Virus record (IMG/VR): IMGVR_UViG_3300028840_000655 | Location: 1 to 63,957 of that record | Origin: a virus | Reading direction: 5' to 3' (one strand) | DNA: 63,957 nt | In this document: one piece after another, positions 38,823 to 46,321 of the stretch | Position numbering within the stretch: the first letter of the stretch is position 1 | Layout: each line of letters starts with the position of its first letter | Translations under genes and position numbers: made by a program | The notes under the pieces: model-generated | The model's database searches: none | What the model saw: the letters and a program-made list of their open reading frames with translations, nothing else | Told to the model about the DNA's origin: nothing

Positions 38823-39305
38823 ATGAGGCTCGTCGCAATCGACCCCGGACCAATCGAAAGCGCGTGCGTGTGGTTCAACGACGGCGACGTCTACGCACAC
38901 GACATCTGGCCGAATGACGAACTGCTCGGCACGCTCGCAGTCTCGCAATGGGTCGGCGAGTCGGACGCGGTCGTCATCGAGCAAATCAAGTCCTACGGCA
39001 AGTCGGTCGGCGAGGACGTCTTCGAGACGGTTTGGTGGACCGGGCGGTTCTTCGACCGGGCGGCGGGGCGGTTCATCCGGACCGAGATGGTCCCCCGTCG
39101 CAACGTCAAGATGTACCTGTGCAACTCGATGTCCGCGAAGGACAGCGACATCCGGCAACGGCTCATCGACATCTACGGCGGAACCGGAGGGCGGGAGAAA
39201 GCCATCGGGCGCAAGGCGTCTCCCGGTCCGCTCTACGGCATCAAGCGGGACGAGTGGCAAGCGCTCGCGCTCGCAGTCACGTTCAACGACACGGAGGTCT
39301 CATGA
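38823..39305 (+). CDS. RuvC-like Holliday junction resolvase
   Basis: A 160-aa protein with an RNase H-fold resolvase pattern: AIDPGP (Asp7) on strand 1, VVIEQIK (Glu53), and a C-terminal KRDEWQALALAVTFND with the last acidic residues. It would cut branched DNA from recombination or before packaging. It overlaps the endolysin start (ATGA). Confidence 0.78.
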   Translation: MRLVAIDPGPIESACVWFNDGDVYAHDIWPNDELLGTLAVSQWVGESDAVVIEQIKSYGKSVGEDVFETVWWTGRFFDRAAGRFIRTEMVPRRNVKMYLCNSMSAKDSDIRQRLIDIYGGTGGREKAIGRKASPGPLYGIKRDEWQALALAVTFNDTEVS

Positions 39306-39964
39306 ACATTCTCGGCATCGACTTGAACGCGTGGCGTCCCAACGTCACGGAAGACGAGTTCGACAAGTTGCACGGTCTCGGCTGTCGGTTCATCGGCGTC
39401 CGGGTCTCGGCGAACAACGAGGCGGATTGGACCGCAGAGAAGTTCGTCGACATGGCGCGCGCTCGTGGTTGGGTCACGTTCGGCTACCACTACCTGTCCG
39501 CAGACAAGGGCGACTCGAACCTACAGAACGGCTACGAGCAGGGGAGGGTCTACGCCGAAGCGGCGTCCGCTCTCGACCTCGATGGGCACTTCCTTGACGT
39601 CGAAGACGGCGACACGCAATGGGCCGACGTCGTCGCAGCCGTCGAGCGTATGCGCGCGGGCACGGGCGAGGCCATCGGACTCTACAGCCGCCGGTCGTTC
39701 TTCGAGCCGAAGTTCGGCGAGCGCGATGACATCTTCGACTTCGAGTGGATGGCCGACTACCGCGAAGCACCGAACGGCGTGTGGTTGGCGAAGTGGGAAG
39801 AGTTCGCGGCGGAAGCCGAGAGCGACGAAGCGCTCTGGCAGTTCTCCGACGAACTCAAGTGGCGATACGACAAGGCGGACGGAACGAAAGCGACCCGAAG
39901 CGTAGACGGCAACCTCTTCGCAGGGTCTCAGGTCGACCTCTTGTACTACCTCAAGGGGCGATAG
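39302..39964 (+). CDS. GH25 endolysin (muramidase)
   Basis: A 220-aa protein that is a single glycoside hydrolase family 25 domain: GIDLN with Asp7 at the start, GYHYLSAD on a middle strand, and FLDVED with the catalytic Asp99/Glu101 pair, later IGLYSRRSF and LWQFSDE. It would cleave the glycan of the host wall. There is no separate wall-binding domain and no signal peptide, so it needs a holin or other release route. Confidence 0.88.
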   Translation: MNILGIDLNAWRPNVTEDEFDKLHGLGCRFIGVRVSANNEADWTAEKFVDMARARGWVTFGYHYLSADKGDSNLQNGYEQGRVYAEAASALDLDGHFLDVEDGDTQWADVVAAVERMRAGTGEAIGLYSRRSFFEPKFGERDDIFDFEWMADYREAPNGVWLAKWEEFAAEAESDEALWQFSDELKWRYDKADGTKATRSVDGNLFAGSQVDLLYYLKGR

Positions 39965-39999
39965 TCACCATTCATCATCCGAGCAGAAGGGAAGGGAAC

Positions 40000-40707
40000 A
40001 TGAAGCGCACAGCGCTAATCATGGGTCTGCTCGTCGCGCTAATCGCGGCGGGAAGCGCTCCGGTCACGGCGACGAAGCCGAACCCGGAACACAAGGTCAT
40101 CGTCTGTCACGCGACGGCGGACTTCATCAAGGGCGAGCGAAAGTACGTTCGCGTCAACGTCGACATCGCATCGAGCGGCTACGTTCAGGGAGGTCATCAC
40201 GACCTCGATGACCCGGACACGCTCGGCGCGAAGCACGCACGCGGCGGCGACATCATCCCGCCGTATCAGTACGGGGACTTCGCCTATCCGGGCCAGAACT
40301 GGACGAGCGAGGGTCAGGCCATCTGGTCGAACGGTTGCGTCGTTCCTCCCCCTCCCCCGCCTGTCGTCCCGCCGGAGCCTCCGAAGCGCGTCGTCTTCGC
40401 TCCCCGCGCGTCGTCCGTCGTGTGCGGCGACCCCCGCGTCAAGGCGTGGCTCGACAACCGGCGCTCGAACGTCGCAGCGCAGTACCGCATCCGGTTCGTC
40501 CGGGCGAAGGACGGTCAGGTCCGCGTGGACTACCGGACCGTCGCTCCGAAGGCGATGAAGGTCTGGGGCTGGCGTTGGGTCAAGGGCGGCGGAACCTACT
40601 TCTCGGTCAAGGTCCGCAAGGCCGGGACCGACAACGGATGGCGGACGCTCATCGGCAAGCGCATCTATCAGGGCGCTCCGTGGGGCACCGGAAGGTGCAT
40701 CAAGTAG
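40000..40707 (+). CDS. Secreted protein with CHAT/DIIPPY domain
   Basis: A 235-aa protein with a clear signal peptide (MKRTALIMGLLVALIAAGSAP, cleavage near residue 25). The next 85 residues read VIVCHATADF, GGHHD and GDIIPPYQYG, a pattern common in secreted actinobacterial proteins of unknown role. A proline bridge (PPPPPPVVPPEPP, about 110-125) leads to a basic C-terminal domain with Cys near both ends. A GAAGGGAAC Shine-Dalgarno supports the start. By position just after the endolysin it may act in lysis or in altering the cell surface. Confidence 0.7.
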   Translation: MKRTALIMGLLVALIAAGSAPVTATKPNPEHKVIVCHATADFIKGERKYVRVNVDIASSGYVQGGHHDLDDPDTLGAKHARGGDIIPPYQYGDFAYPGQNWTSEGQAIWSNGCVVPPPPPPVVPPEPPKRVVFAPRASSVVCGDPRVKAWLDNRRSNVAAQYRIRFVRAKDGQVRVDYRTVAPKAMKVWGWRWVKGGGTYFSVKVRKAGTDNGWRTLIGKRIYQGAPWGTGRCIK

Positions 40708-40759
40708 CCGCCACTAGACACTAACCATATCGGGGCGTAACATCGTCCCCTCAAAGAGA

Positions 40760-40826
40760 CCCCTCCGAAGGGGTGGACCGCCGGTACTGTCCGACTGCTC
40801 AAGGACAGCATCGGCGGTCCTTCTGT
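40760..40826 (+). terminator. Strong terminator (tandem hairpins)
   Basis: A short hairpin ACCCCT-TCCG-like (40760-40774) is followed by a long stem: GGACCGCCG (40775-40783) with CGGCGGTCC (40812-40820), and inside it CTGTCC (40787-40792) with GGACAG (40803-40808). TTCTGTTT follows. It is the clearest intrinsic terminator of the genome and separates the early/recombination/lysis region from the packaging genes. Confidence 0.85.
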
Positions 40827-40855
40827 TTGCAGTCATACGTACTTTCACGTAGGGT
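40827..40855 (+). promoter_or_regulatory. Promoter for the packaging/late region
   Basis: TTGCAG (40827-40832), 17-base spacer, TAGGGT (40850-40855). It lies right after the strong terminator. No operator palindrome is present. Confidence 0.55.
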
Positions 40856-40907
40856 TCAGCCAAGCCTGCTCGACTACATCACCCCATACCTTCGGAGGGT
40901 CATCGCA

Positions 40908-41189
40908 TTGGGCGAACTGTCTGACGCTGTCCTTAGCACCGTCGTCGAGAAGGGACCGAAGTGTTCGGTCGCGTTGTTCATTGAGCAGCATCCGGGAGCG
41001 AGTGACGACCTCGCGTCGTTGCTCCGGATGAACAGCGTCCCGGCGACGCTCATCTGCAACAACATCAACTCCATCTTCGGCGTCGAAATCAACCCCGACA
41101 TCATGCGGCGGCACCGTCGCGCTGTGACCGGGTCTCAAATCGGCGACAAGTGCGCCTGTCAGCCGCTACCCGCCAAGGGCAAGGGCTAG
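40908..41189 (+). CDS. Small HTH-like protein ending in Cys-x-Cys
   Basis: A 93-aa protein starting at TTG nine bases after GGAGG; the frame is open further upstream through the terminator, which is unlikely to be coding. Its end (IMRRHRRAVTGSQIGDKCAC) recalls small phage proteins placed before the terminase, with an RHRxxxCxC end after a helix-turn-helix. The first half is helical. It may bind DNA and regulate late genes; that is inference. Confidence 0.55.
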   Translation: MGELSDAVLSTVVEKGPKCSVALFIEQHPGASDDLASLLRMNSVPATLICNNINSIFGVEINPDIMRRHRRAVTGSQIGDKCACQPLPAKGKG

Positions 41190-41195
41190 CGGACG

Positions 41196-42176
41196 ATGGG
41201 GGAACTCAAAGACCGGGTCGACGAGGTCAGGGCCGACCTCGCAGGCAAAGACCCCCGGTGGCTCAGGCTCGAAGACATGGTCGCCGAACTCGCGGGCGAG
41301 GGGTACGACTTCTCGGTCCTCGATGGCAACGTCATCGTCGGCAACCCGGACCGGACGCACGAGTACCATGCGGACGTTCTGCCGAAGGGCAGGGCGTCGC
41401 TCGCAGTCATCTCCGACACGCACTTCGGCTCGACATACGAGCAGTTGACGGCGCTCCGGCAGTTCATCGCCGAAGCCGACGACCACAACGACGGCGACGG
41501 CGTCGACGCCATTCTCCACGCGGGGGACTTGACGCAGGGCACGCCGAAAGCGCATCGCGGCATGGAACACGAGGTTCATCTGCGGTCGGTCGACGGGCAG
41601 GCGGGCTACACGGCGGAGGTTCTGCCGCGCTCGCGTCACGGCACGCCGTACTACGTCATCACGGGCAATCACGACGATTGGTGGCTCAACGAGTCAGGCG
41701 CGAACGTCGTCCGCATGGTCTCCAACCGACGCGACGATGTCCGCTACATCGGGCAGGACGCGTGCTACTTCACCCTCAAGGGCGAGGAAGCCGACCTCCG
41801 GACCTATCTCGTCCACCCGGACGGCGGGCAGTCGTACGCGAAGTCGTACAAGCCGCAGAAGTTGACCGAAGCAATCCCCATCGACAGCCGGACCCAACTC
41901 GCCATCATCGGGCACTACCACACGTTCGGCGTGTTCGAGGTCCAGAAGACCATCACCATCATGCAACCATGCTTCCAAGGGCAGTATCCGTGGATGGTCC
42001 GCAAGTCCTTGTACCCGACCATCGGTGGCATCATCATCGACATCGAGTTCGACGAAGGGGCGGTCTCTCGGTTCGACTGGTCCCTTCGCAAGTACCCGGA
42101 ACTGACGGAGGACTATGACCGCGAAGCATCCGCTCGCTGGCAGCGACCCGGCGGCGTTCTGCCGGAGGACGGCTAG
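41196..42176 (+). CDS. Metallophosphoesterase
   Basis: A 326-aa calcineurin-like phosphoesterase: ISDTHFGS (Asp74, His76), HAGDLTQG (Asp111), ITGNHDDWW (Asn158, His159), and a late GHYHTFG. All metal ligands of the family are present. The substrate cannot be told; phage members include DNA and nucleotide phosphatases. It lies between the terminator and the lysis/terminase genes. Confidence 0.82.
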   Translation: MGELKDRVDEVRADLAGKDPRWLRLEDMVAELAGEGYDFSVLDGNVIVGNPDRTHEYHADVLPKGRASLAVISDTHFGSTYEQLTALRQFIAEADDHNDGDGVDAILHAGDLTQGTPKAHRGMEHEVHLRSVDGQAGYTAEVLPRSRHGTPYYVITGNHDDWWLNESGANVVRMVSNRRDDVRYIGQDACYFTLKGEEADLRTYLVHPDGGQSYAKSYKPQKLTEAIPIDSRTQLAIIGHYHTFGVFEVQKTITIMQPCFQGQYPWMVRKSLYPTIGGIIIDIEFDEGAVSRFDWSLRKYPELTEDYDREASARWQRPGGVLPEDG

Positions 42177-42304
42177 TGTTGTGCGGCGTCCTCCGCATCG
42201 GTCCGTCGTTCACATTGGTCGCGGTCGCGGTCGGGTTGCTCGTGTCGAACGGTGGCGCTCTGACCGTCTGCGCGGTGCGTTCCGTGTGTCATGTGTGCAT
42301 CTAA
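42176..42304 (+). CDS. Very small membrane peptide
   Basis: A 42-aa peptide starting at GTG, which overlaps the previous stop (TAGTG) and follows GGAGG by seven bases. Residues 12-28 are hydrophobic (SFTLVAVAVGLLVSNGG) and the C-terminus has three cysteines. It could be a holin-like or other lysis peptide. Support is the Shine-Dalgarno and the hydrophobic segment only. Confidence 0.4.
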   Translation: MLCGVLRIGPSFTLVAVAVGLLVSNGGALTVCAVRSVCHVCI

Positions 42305-42353
42305 CAAGGAATACGTATCGTGAACGTGCGCTATGCTCAGGCAGACTCGTGTC

Positions 42354-42716
42354 ATGACGAGCGAGCAAAGCGTGAACGGCAACGGGAGACCAACTTGGCA
42401 GGACATCCGGTCGGTCGAGGCGGCTCTACGTGTCGAGTGGGAGGGCGACCTTCGCGCTCTCCGTGTCGAGTGGTCCGATGACGTCAAGCGCATCGAGAAG
42501 CAAATCGACGAAGCCATACAGCGCGACCGAGAGCGCTGCGCGGCGTCGCTCACAGCCATGATGGAAGACGTCAAGGCTCTCAAGGCGCACCAACGGGAGA
42601 CCGAGCAGTTCCACGACCGCCTACGGGGCGCGTGGATGCTCATCGTCTTCCTCATCGGGAGCAATCTGGCACTCGTACTTCTGACGTTGCTCGGATTGGT
42701 CGTCGCACTCAGGTAG
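42354..42716 (+). CDS. Coiled-coil membrane protein
   Basis: A 120-aa protein: a charged coiled coil (residues 25-85) and one C-terminal membrane span (WMLIVFLIGSNLALVLLTLL). I prefer the ATG at 42354; the frame opens at 42333 with another ATG. The plan fits holin/antiholin-type or membrane-anchored lysis accessory proteins. No strong Shine-Dalgarno is visible. Confidence 0.55.
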   Translation: MTSEQSVNGNGRPTWQDIRSVEAALRVEWEGDLRALRVEWSDDVKRIEKQIDEAIQRDRERCAASLTAMMEDVKALKAHQRETEQFHDRLRGAWMLIVFLIGSNLALVLLTLLGLVVALR

Positions 42717-42736
42717 GAACCCAACAGGGAGGGCAT

Positions 42737-43483
42737 ATGGCGACAGCCGCACAGCGTCGACGCCGACACGTCAAGCGCATCCTCGCGCGACGGAACCGCT
42801 ATCAGTTCGGGCAACCGGCATCGACGACCAATCTGGTCGGCGGCGGGTCGTTCGCCTGTACCGATACGTGCATCCAACTCATCGTGTGGATGGCGAAGGG
42901 CAAGAAAGTCACGCTCAACGACGTCAGGCGTCGCTCAGGCGGTCCGAAGGGTTCGAGCCGGTTCACGCCGGGGATGCGCGGTCTGGTCCCGTCAGAAGCG
43001 CTCAGGGCGCTCCGTTCGTACGGACTCGACTACGAACTCCGCTCACTCGGCGCGAGGGACTTGCTCCGCATCGCGCGCAATCGCGGTCCCGTCATCATCG
43101 CCGAGCAGTATTGGGCGCACCCGCAATGGAAGGGCTACCGCTACGCCGGTCGCACGCTCCGGGGCTGGTCGACCTCGCACGCAGGCAAGCGCATCCGCGT
43201 CGGGTTCGCTCGACCCCGGACCCGCGCTGGTCTGACGCAATGGAACTTCCGGGGCAACCATGCGGTCTTGCTCGCATCGGCGTTCGTCGCCGGTCTCGAC
43301 AACGTCGAGCAGAGCATCGGTCTCGTCCGTGACCCGAACCACAACTCGTCGGTCCGACCGGAGCGTCCGAAGTGGGACGTCGTCACGCCACAGCAGTTGA
43401 ACCGCATGTCGAACTCCATCCGCAACGCGTACTACGGGCGGCGACTCGCCTACGTGCCGAAGAGGAAGGTCATCAACGCATGA
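42737..43483 (+). CDS. Papain-like/C39-like cysteine peptidase
   Basis: A 248-aa basic protein with a possible catalytic Cys41 in FACTDTCIQ followed by a helix (Cys45 is the alternative), a His175 in GNHAVLLA and an Asp199 in VRDPNH, the order of a papain/C39-type triad. It could cleave peptide bonds in the cell wall or process phage proteins. It starts after AGGGAGGG. It overlaps the next gene by 4 bases. The triad is inferred from pattern only. Confidence 0.6.
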   Translation: MATAAQRRRRHVKRILARRNRYQFGQPASTTNLVGGGSFACTDTCIQLIVWMAKGKKVTLNDVRRRSGGPKGSSRFTPGMRGLVPSEALRALRSYGLDYELRSLGARDLLRIARNRGPVIIAEQYWAHPQWKGYRYAGRTLRGWSTSHAGKRIRVGFARPRTRAGLTQWNFRGNHAVLLASAFVAGLDNVEQSIGLVRDPNHNSSVRPERPKWDVVTPQQLNRMSNSIRNAYYGRRLAYVPKRKVINA

Positions 43484-43701
43484 ACAACCCGGACTATCTG
43501 CCACGAGACGACGACTTCCTGACGGACGTCCCGCCGGAGGACGAGCCGGTCGCAGGCGAGGCGACAGAGAACGAGGTCGACGAACGCGACGAGGATACGG
43601 CGGACGTCATCCCGGCGACGGACGAGGAAGAGGGATACGACGAGGACGACCCAGCGGTCGACCACGCCATCTACGGCGACCCAGAGTCAACGGAGGGATA
43701 G
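43480..43701 (+). CDS. Very acidic small protein
   Basis: A 73-aa protein with Asp and Glu making up over a third of residues and no hydrophobic core, probably disordered. The gene is coupled upstream by ATGA overlap. It might be a scaffold or DNA-mimic-like protein; unknown. Confidence 0.55.
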   Translation: MNNPDYLPRDDDFLTDVPPEDEPVAGEATENEVDERDEDTADVIPATDEEEGYDEDDPAVDHAIYGDPESTEG

Positions 43702-43706
43702 GGAAC

Positions 43707-43991
43707 ATGGACGGCATCAAGGACGCACTCAAGCGGCTCTTCCGCGAATACCAACTCATCTCCGGAGCCATCATCGCAACGCTCGCAGTAGCGGTCGCGA
43801 TGGATTGGGTCACAATCACCGACGAGCAATGGCCCATCGTCCTGTCCGCCATCGTGGCGTGGTTGCTCGTCCTCCGCTTCCTGTCGACTCCGGTATCCGA
43901 CCCGGTCCTCCGTCCCGGCACGATGGTCAACGTCGACTCGTCATGGCCGACGTCGGTCGTCGCGGCGCTCGAAGAGGACGACGAGGCATGA
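43707..43991 (+). CDS. Holin-like protein
   Basis: A 94-aa protein with two membrane spans (LISGAIIATLAVAVAMDWV and IVLSAIVAWLLVLRFL) separated by a short loop with an acidic turn, and a charged tail. Size, two spans and position near the endolysin and terminase fit a class II holin. The start follows GGAGGGATAGGG. Confidence 0.65.
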   Translation: MDGIKDALKRLFREYQLISGAIIATLAVAVAMDWVTITDEQWPIVLSAIVAWLLVLRFLSTPVSDPVLRPGTMVNVDSSWPTSVVAALEEDDEA

Positions 43992-44203
43992 CCGGCGTCG
44001 ACGACCCGTATCTCGAAGAGACGGCGCGTCTCCGGGGGAACCGACAACAGGAATGGCTCGACGAAGAGTTCGGGGAGCGCATCGAAGGCTATCTCGGCAC
44101 GGTCCATTGGTATGACGACCCCGGCACCGTCTCGCTGGTCCTCATCTTCGCTGTCGTACTCGGCGGTCTCGTGGGTTTGCTCGTAGGGGTAATCGTCCGC
44201 TAG
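43988..44203 (+). CDS. Single-span membrane protein
   Basis: A 71-aa protein with a charged N-terminus and a C-terminal hydrophobic span (VSLVLIFAVVLGGLVGLLVG). Its ATG overlaps the stop of the holin-like gene, so it is coupled and may be a second holin/antiholin partner. Its own stop codon TAG forms part of the -10 of the terminase promoter. Confidence 0.6.
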   Translation: MTGVDDPYLEETARLRGNRQQEWLDEEFGERIEGYLGTVHWYDDPGTVSLVLIFAVVLGGLVGLLVGVIVR

Positions 44204-44206
44204 AGT
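44177..44206 (+). promoter_or_regulatory. Promoter of the terminase operon, leaderless layout
   Basis: TTGCTC (44177-44182), 18-base spacer, TAGAGT (44201-44206). The ATG of terS begins at 44213, six bases after the -10, and there is no Shine-Dalgarno, so the mRNA probably starts at the initiation codon. Confidence 0.6.
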
Positions 44207-44212
44207 CCGTTC

Positions 44213-44731
44213 ATGCGGATTGTCAACCCCGGCGAAGGCGACATCATCACCGAGCCGGAGCGCGAAGAGTGGGAACAAGAGGTCTACGATGTCGTCCCGA
44301 CGCCACCTAGAAAGCGTGGCAAGGGGCAGGGTCGTCCCTCGAAGCGTACGCCGGAGCGAGCGGTCGTCATCATCGCTGCGCTGCGCGAAGGTAGTACCCG
44401 CGAAGGTGCAGGAGCGGTAGCGGGCATCTCGGCGCGACGTCTCAACGAGTGGTATCGCGACAACGAAGACTTCCTCGAACTGGTCGAGAAGGCGGAGCGG
44501 TTCGCACAAGCCGACATGCTCAAGGGCATCCGTCGCGCAGGGCGAGACCAATGGCAGGCTCTCGCGTGGTTGCTCGAACGCCGATGGCCGGAGCAGTTCG
44601 CGAAGCGCGAGAAGACGGACGTCGTCATCGAGGTCAGGTCGTACGTGCAGCAGTTGGCAGAGAAGCATGGCGTCGATGAGTCGGAGGTCATGGCGCGGCT
44701 CGCAGCGGTCGCAGCGTCGAGGCAGGGCTAA
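44213..44731 (+). CDS. Terminase small subunit
   Basis: A 172-aa protein directly before the large terminase. It contains a DNA-binding helix-turn-helix: AALREGSTREGAGAVAGIS, RRLNEWYRDNEDFLELVEKA. A helical region for oligomerisation and a C-terminal part follow. It recognises phage DNA for packaging. The start appears leaderless. Its TAA abuts the GTG of terL. Confidence 0.78.
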   Translation: MRIVNPGEGDIITEPEREEWEQEVYDVVPTPPRKRGKGQGRPSKRTPERAVVIIAALREGSTREGAGAVAGISARRLNEWYRDNEDFLELVEKAERFAQADMLKGIRRAGRDQWQALAWLLERRWPEQFAKREKTDVVIEVRSYVQQLAEKHGVDESEVMARLAAVAASRQG

Positions 44732-46282
44732 GTGAGCATCGCAGCCGCTCCGAAGTTCCCGTCGAACTGGCAGGACATCGCGGACGGCATCGTCGTCGAC
44801 CTCGAACTCGAAGCGGAAGCCGCGAAGGAACGCGAGAGCAAGGTCGCAGCCGTCCGGGAGGACGTGCGTGAGTTCGCGAAGTACGTGTGGCTCAACGACC
44901 CGAACCGGGGACCAATCCCCTTCGACATGTGGGACTGGCAGTTGGGTCTGCTCGACCTGTGGGCGAACGAACCGGCGGTGTGCGTCCTCAAGGCGCGGCA
45001 GTTGGGCGTCTCGTGGCTCGTGGCTGTCTACGTCGTCTGGCGCGGTCTCTTCAACCACGGGCAACGCATCCTGCTCGTCTCCATCGGGCAGCGCGAAGCC
45101 GACAAGTTGTTGGAGAAATGCAAGTTCATCATCGACATGCTCCCCGATTGGCTCAAGCCGCCGGTCGGGACGTACGTCGACAACGTCACGCGGCTCCGGT
45201 TCGACCTCGTCGACAGCGAAATCGAGTCCCTGCCAGCATCCGGCGGCGTCGGTCGCTCCCGGTCGGCATCGCTCGTCGTCCTTGACGAACACGCGTGGCA
45301 GGCGCGCGACCGCGAAATCTGGACCGCCATCAAGGCGACCGTCGAGCATGGCTCCATCATCTCCATCTCGACAGCCAACGGACTCGGTCCGCTCCACACG
45401 CGCATCTACAAGTCGGCGAAGCAAGACAAGGGCCGGTTCATCCCCGTCTTCATCCCGTGGTCTGCCGACCCCCGGCGCAACGAGACGTGGTACGAGGCAG
45501 AGCGCGAAGAGTACGAACTGGCCGGACAGGGCGATGAGTTCGTGCAGGAGTACCCGGCGAACGACGAAGAGGCATTCATCGTCACCGGCTCCCCGGTGTT
45601 CAGCGCTCCCGTCCTCTTGGCGTTGCCGCAGGAAGCCGTAGAACCAACGGAGCCGGGACTGTGGGTCTACCGCAGGCCGGAACCCGGCGCGCGCTACGCC
45701 ATCGGCTGTGACACGTCTGAGGGCGTCGCAGGCGGCGACTGGTCGAGTGCGACCGTCCTCAAGTTGGAGCAGGCCGAGACGGACGCTGGTCTGCCAACGT
45801 ACCGGGCCGAACAGGTCGCGCAGTTGCGGGGCCGATGGGAGCCGGAGGTCTACGCGAAGAAAGTCGATGCGCTGGCGCGGTACTACGCGAAGGCGACGGA
45901 GCGGAAGCGCGGCACCATGCACCACGTACAGGTCGGGGTCGAGCGCAACAACCACGGACACGCGGTTCTCGTCGTCCTACGTCAACTCAACCCGCAGGAA
46001 GACCCGTACACGCTCACGGCATGGGGCGGCAAGGTCGGATGGCTCACGAACAAGCAAACGCGTCCCATCATCCTTGACACGTTCGCCGGGGCGGTCCGGG
46101 CGGGGGACATCGCGATACACGACCCCGGCACCATCTCGCAGATGTCGACGTTCAGCCAAACCGCAAGCGGCGGCGAGGCGCAGAGCGGCTACCATGACGA
46201 CGACGTCCTCGCAGCAGCGATAGCGTTCGTCCATGCGAGGCGCGCGTTCGGCGTCACCGTCGAGATGCGGAAGCGGGAGTAG
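44732..46282 (+). CDS. Terminase large subunit
   Basis: A 516-aa TerL starting at GTG. ATPase motifs: KARQLGVS (87-94, Walker A-like) and LVVLDE (181-186, Walker B with catalytic Glu), then SIISISTANG coupling motif. The C-terminal RNase H-fold nuclease has GCDTSEG with Asp327, VERNNHG, and HDDDVLAAA near the end. It cuts and pumps DNA into the procapsid. Complete and intact. Confidence 0.93.
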   Translation: MSIAAAPKFPSNWQDIADGIVVDLELEAEAAKERESKVAAVREDVREFAKYVWLNDPNRGPIPFDMWDWQLGLLDLWANEPAVCVLKARQLGVSWLVAVYVVWRGLFNHGQRILLVSIGQREADKLLEKCKFIIDMLPDWLKPPVGTYVDNVTRLRFDLVDSEIESLPASGGVGRSRSASLVVLDEHAWQARDREIWTAIKATVEHGSIISISTANGLGPLHTRIYKSAKQDKGRFIPVFIPWSADPRRNETWYEAEREEYELAGQGDEFVQEYPANDEEAFIVTGSPVFSAPVLLALPQEAVEPTEPGLWVYRRPEPGARYAIGCDTSEGVAGGDWSSATVLKLEQAETDAGLPTYRAEQVAQLRGRWEPEVYAKKVDALARYYAKATERKRGTMHHVQVGVERNNHGHAVLVVLRQLNPQEDPYTLTAWGGKVGWLTNKQTRPIILDTFAGAVRAGDIAIHDPGTISQMSTFSQTASGGEAQSGYHDDDVLAAAIAFVHARRAFGVTVEMRKRE

Positions 46283-46321
46283 ACGCATCGTCTACGCTAC
46301 GGGAATGTACAGGGGCGTCAG

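Noticed and set aside
43607-45961. 784-codon open frame on the minus strand
   Set aside because: It is antisense to the holin-like, terS and terL genes, has no start box, and its composition is that of an antisense frame.
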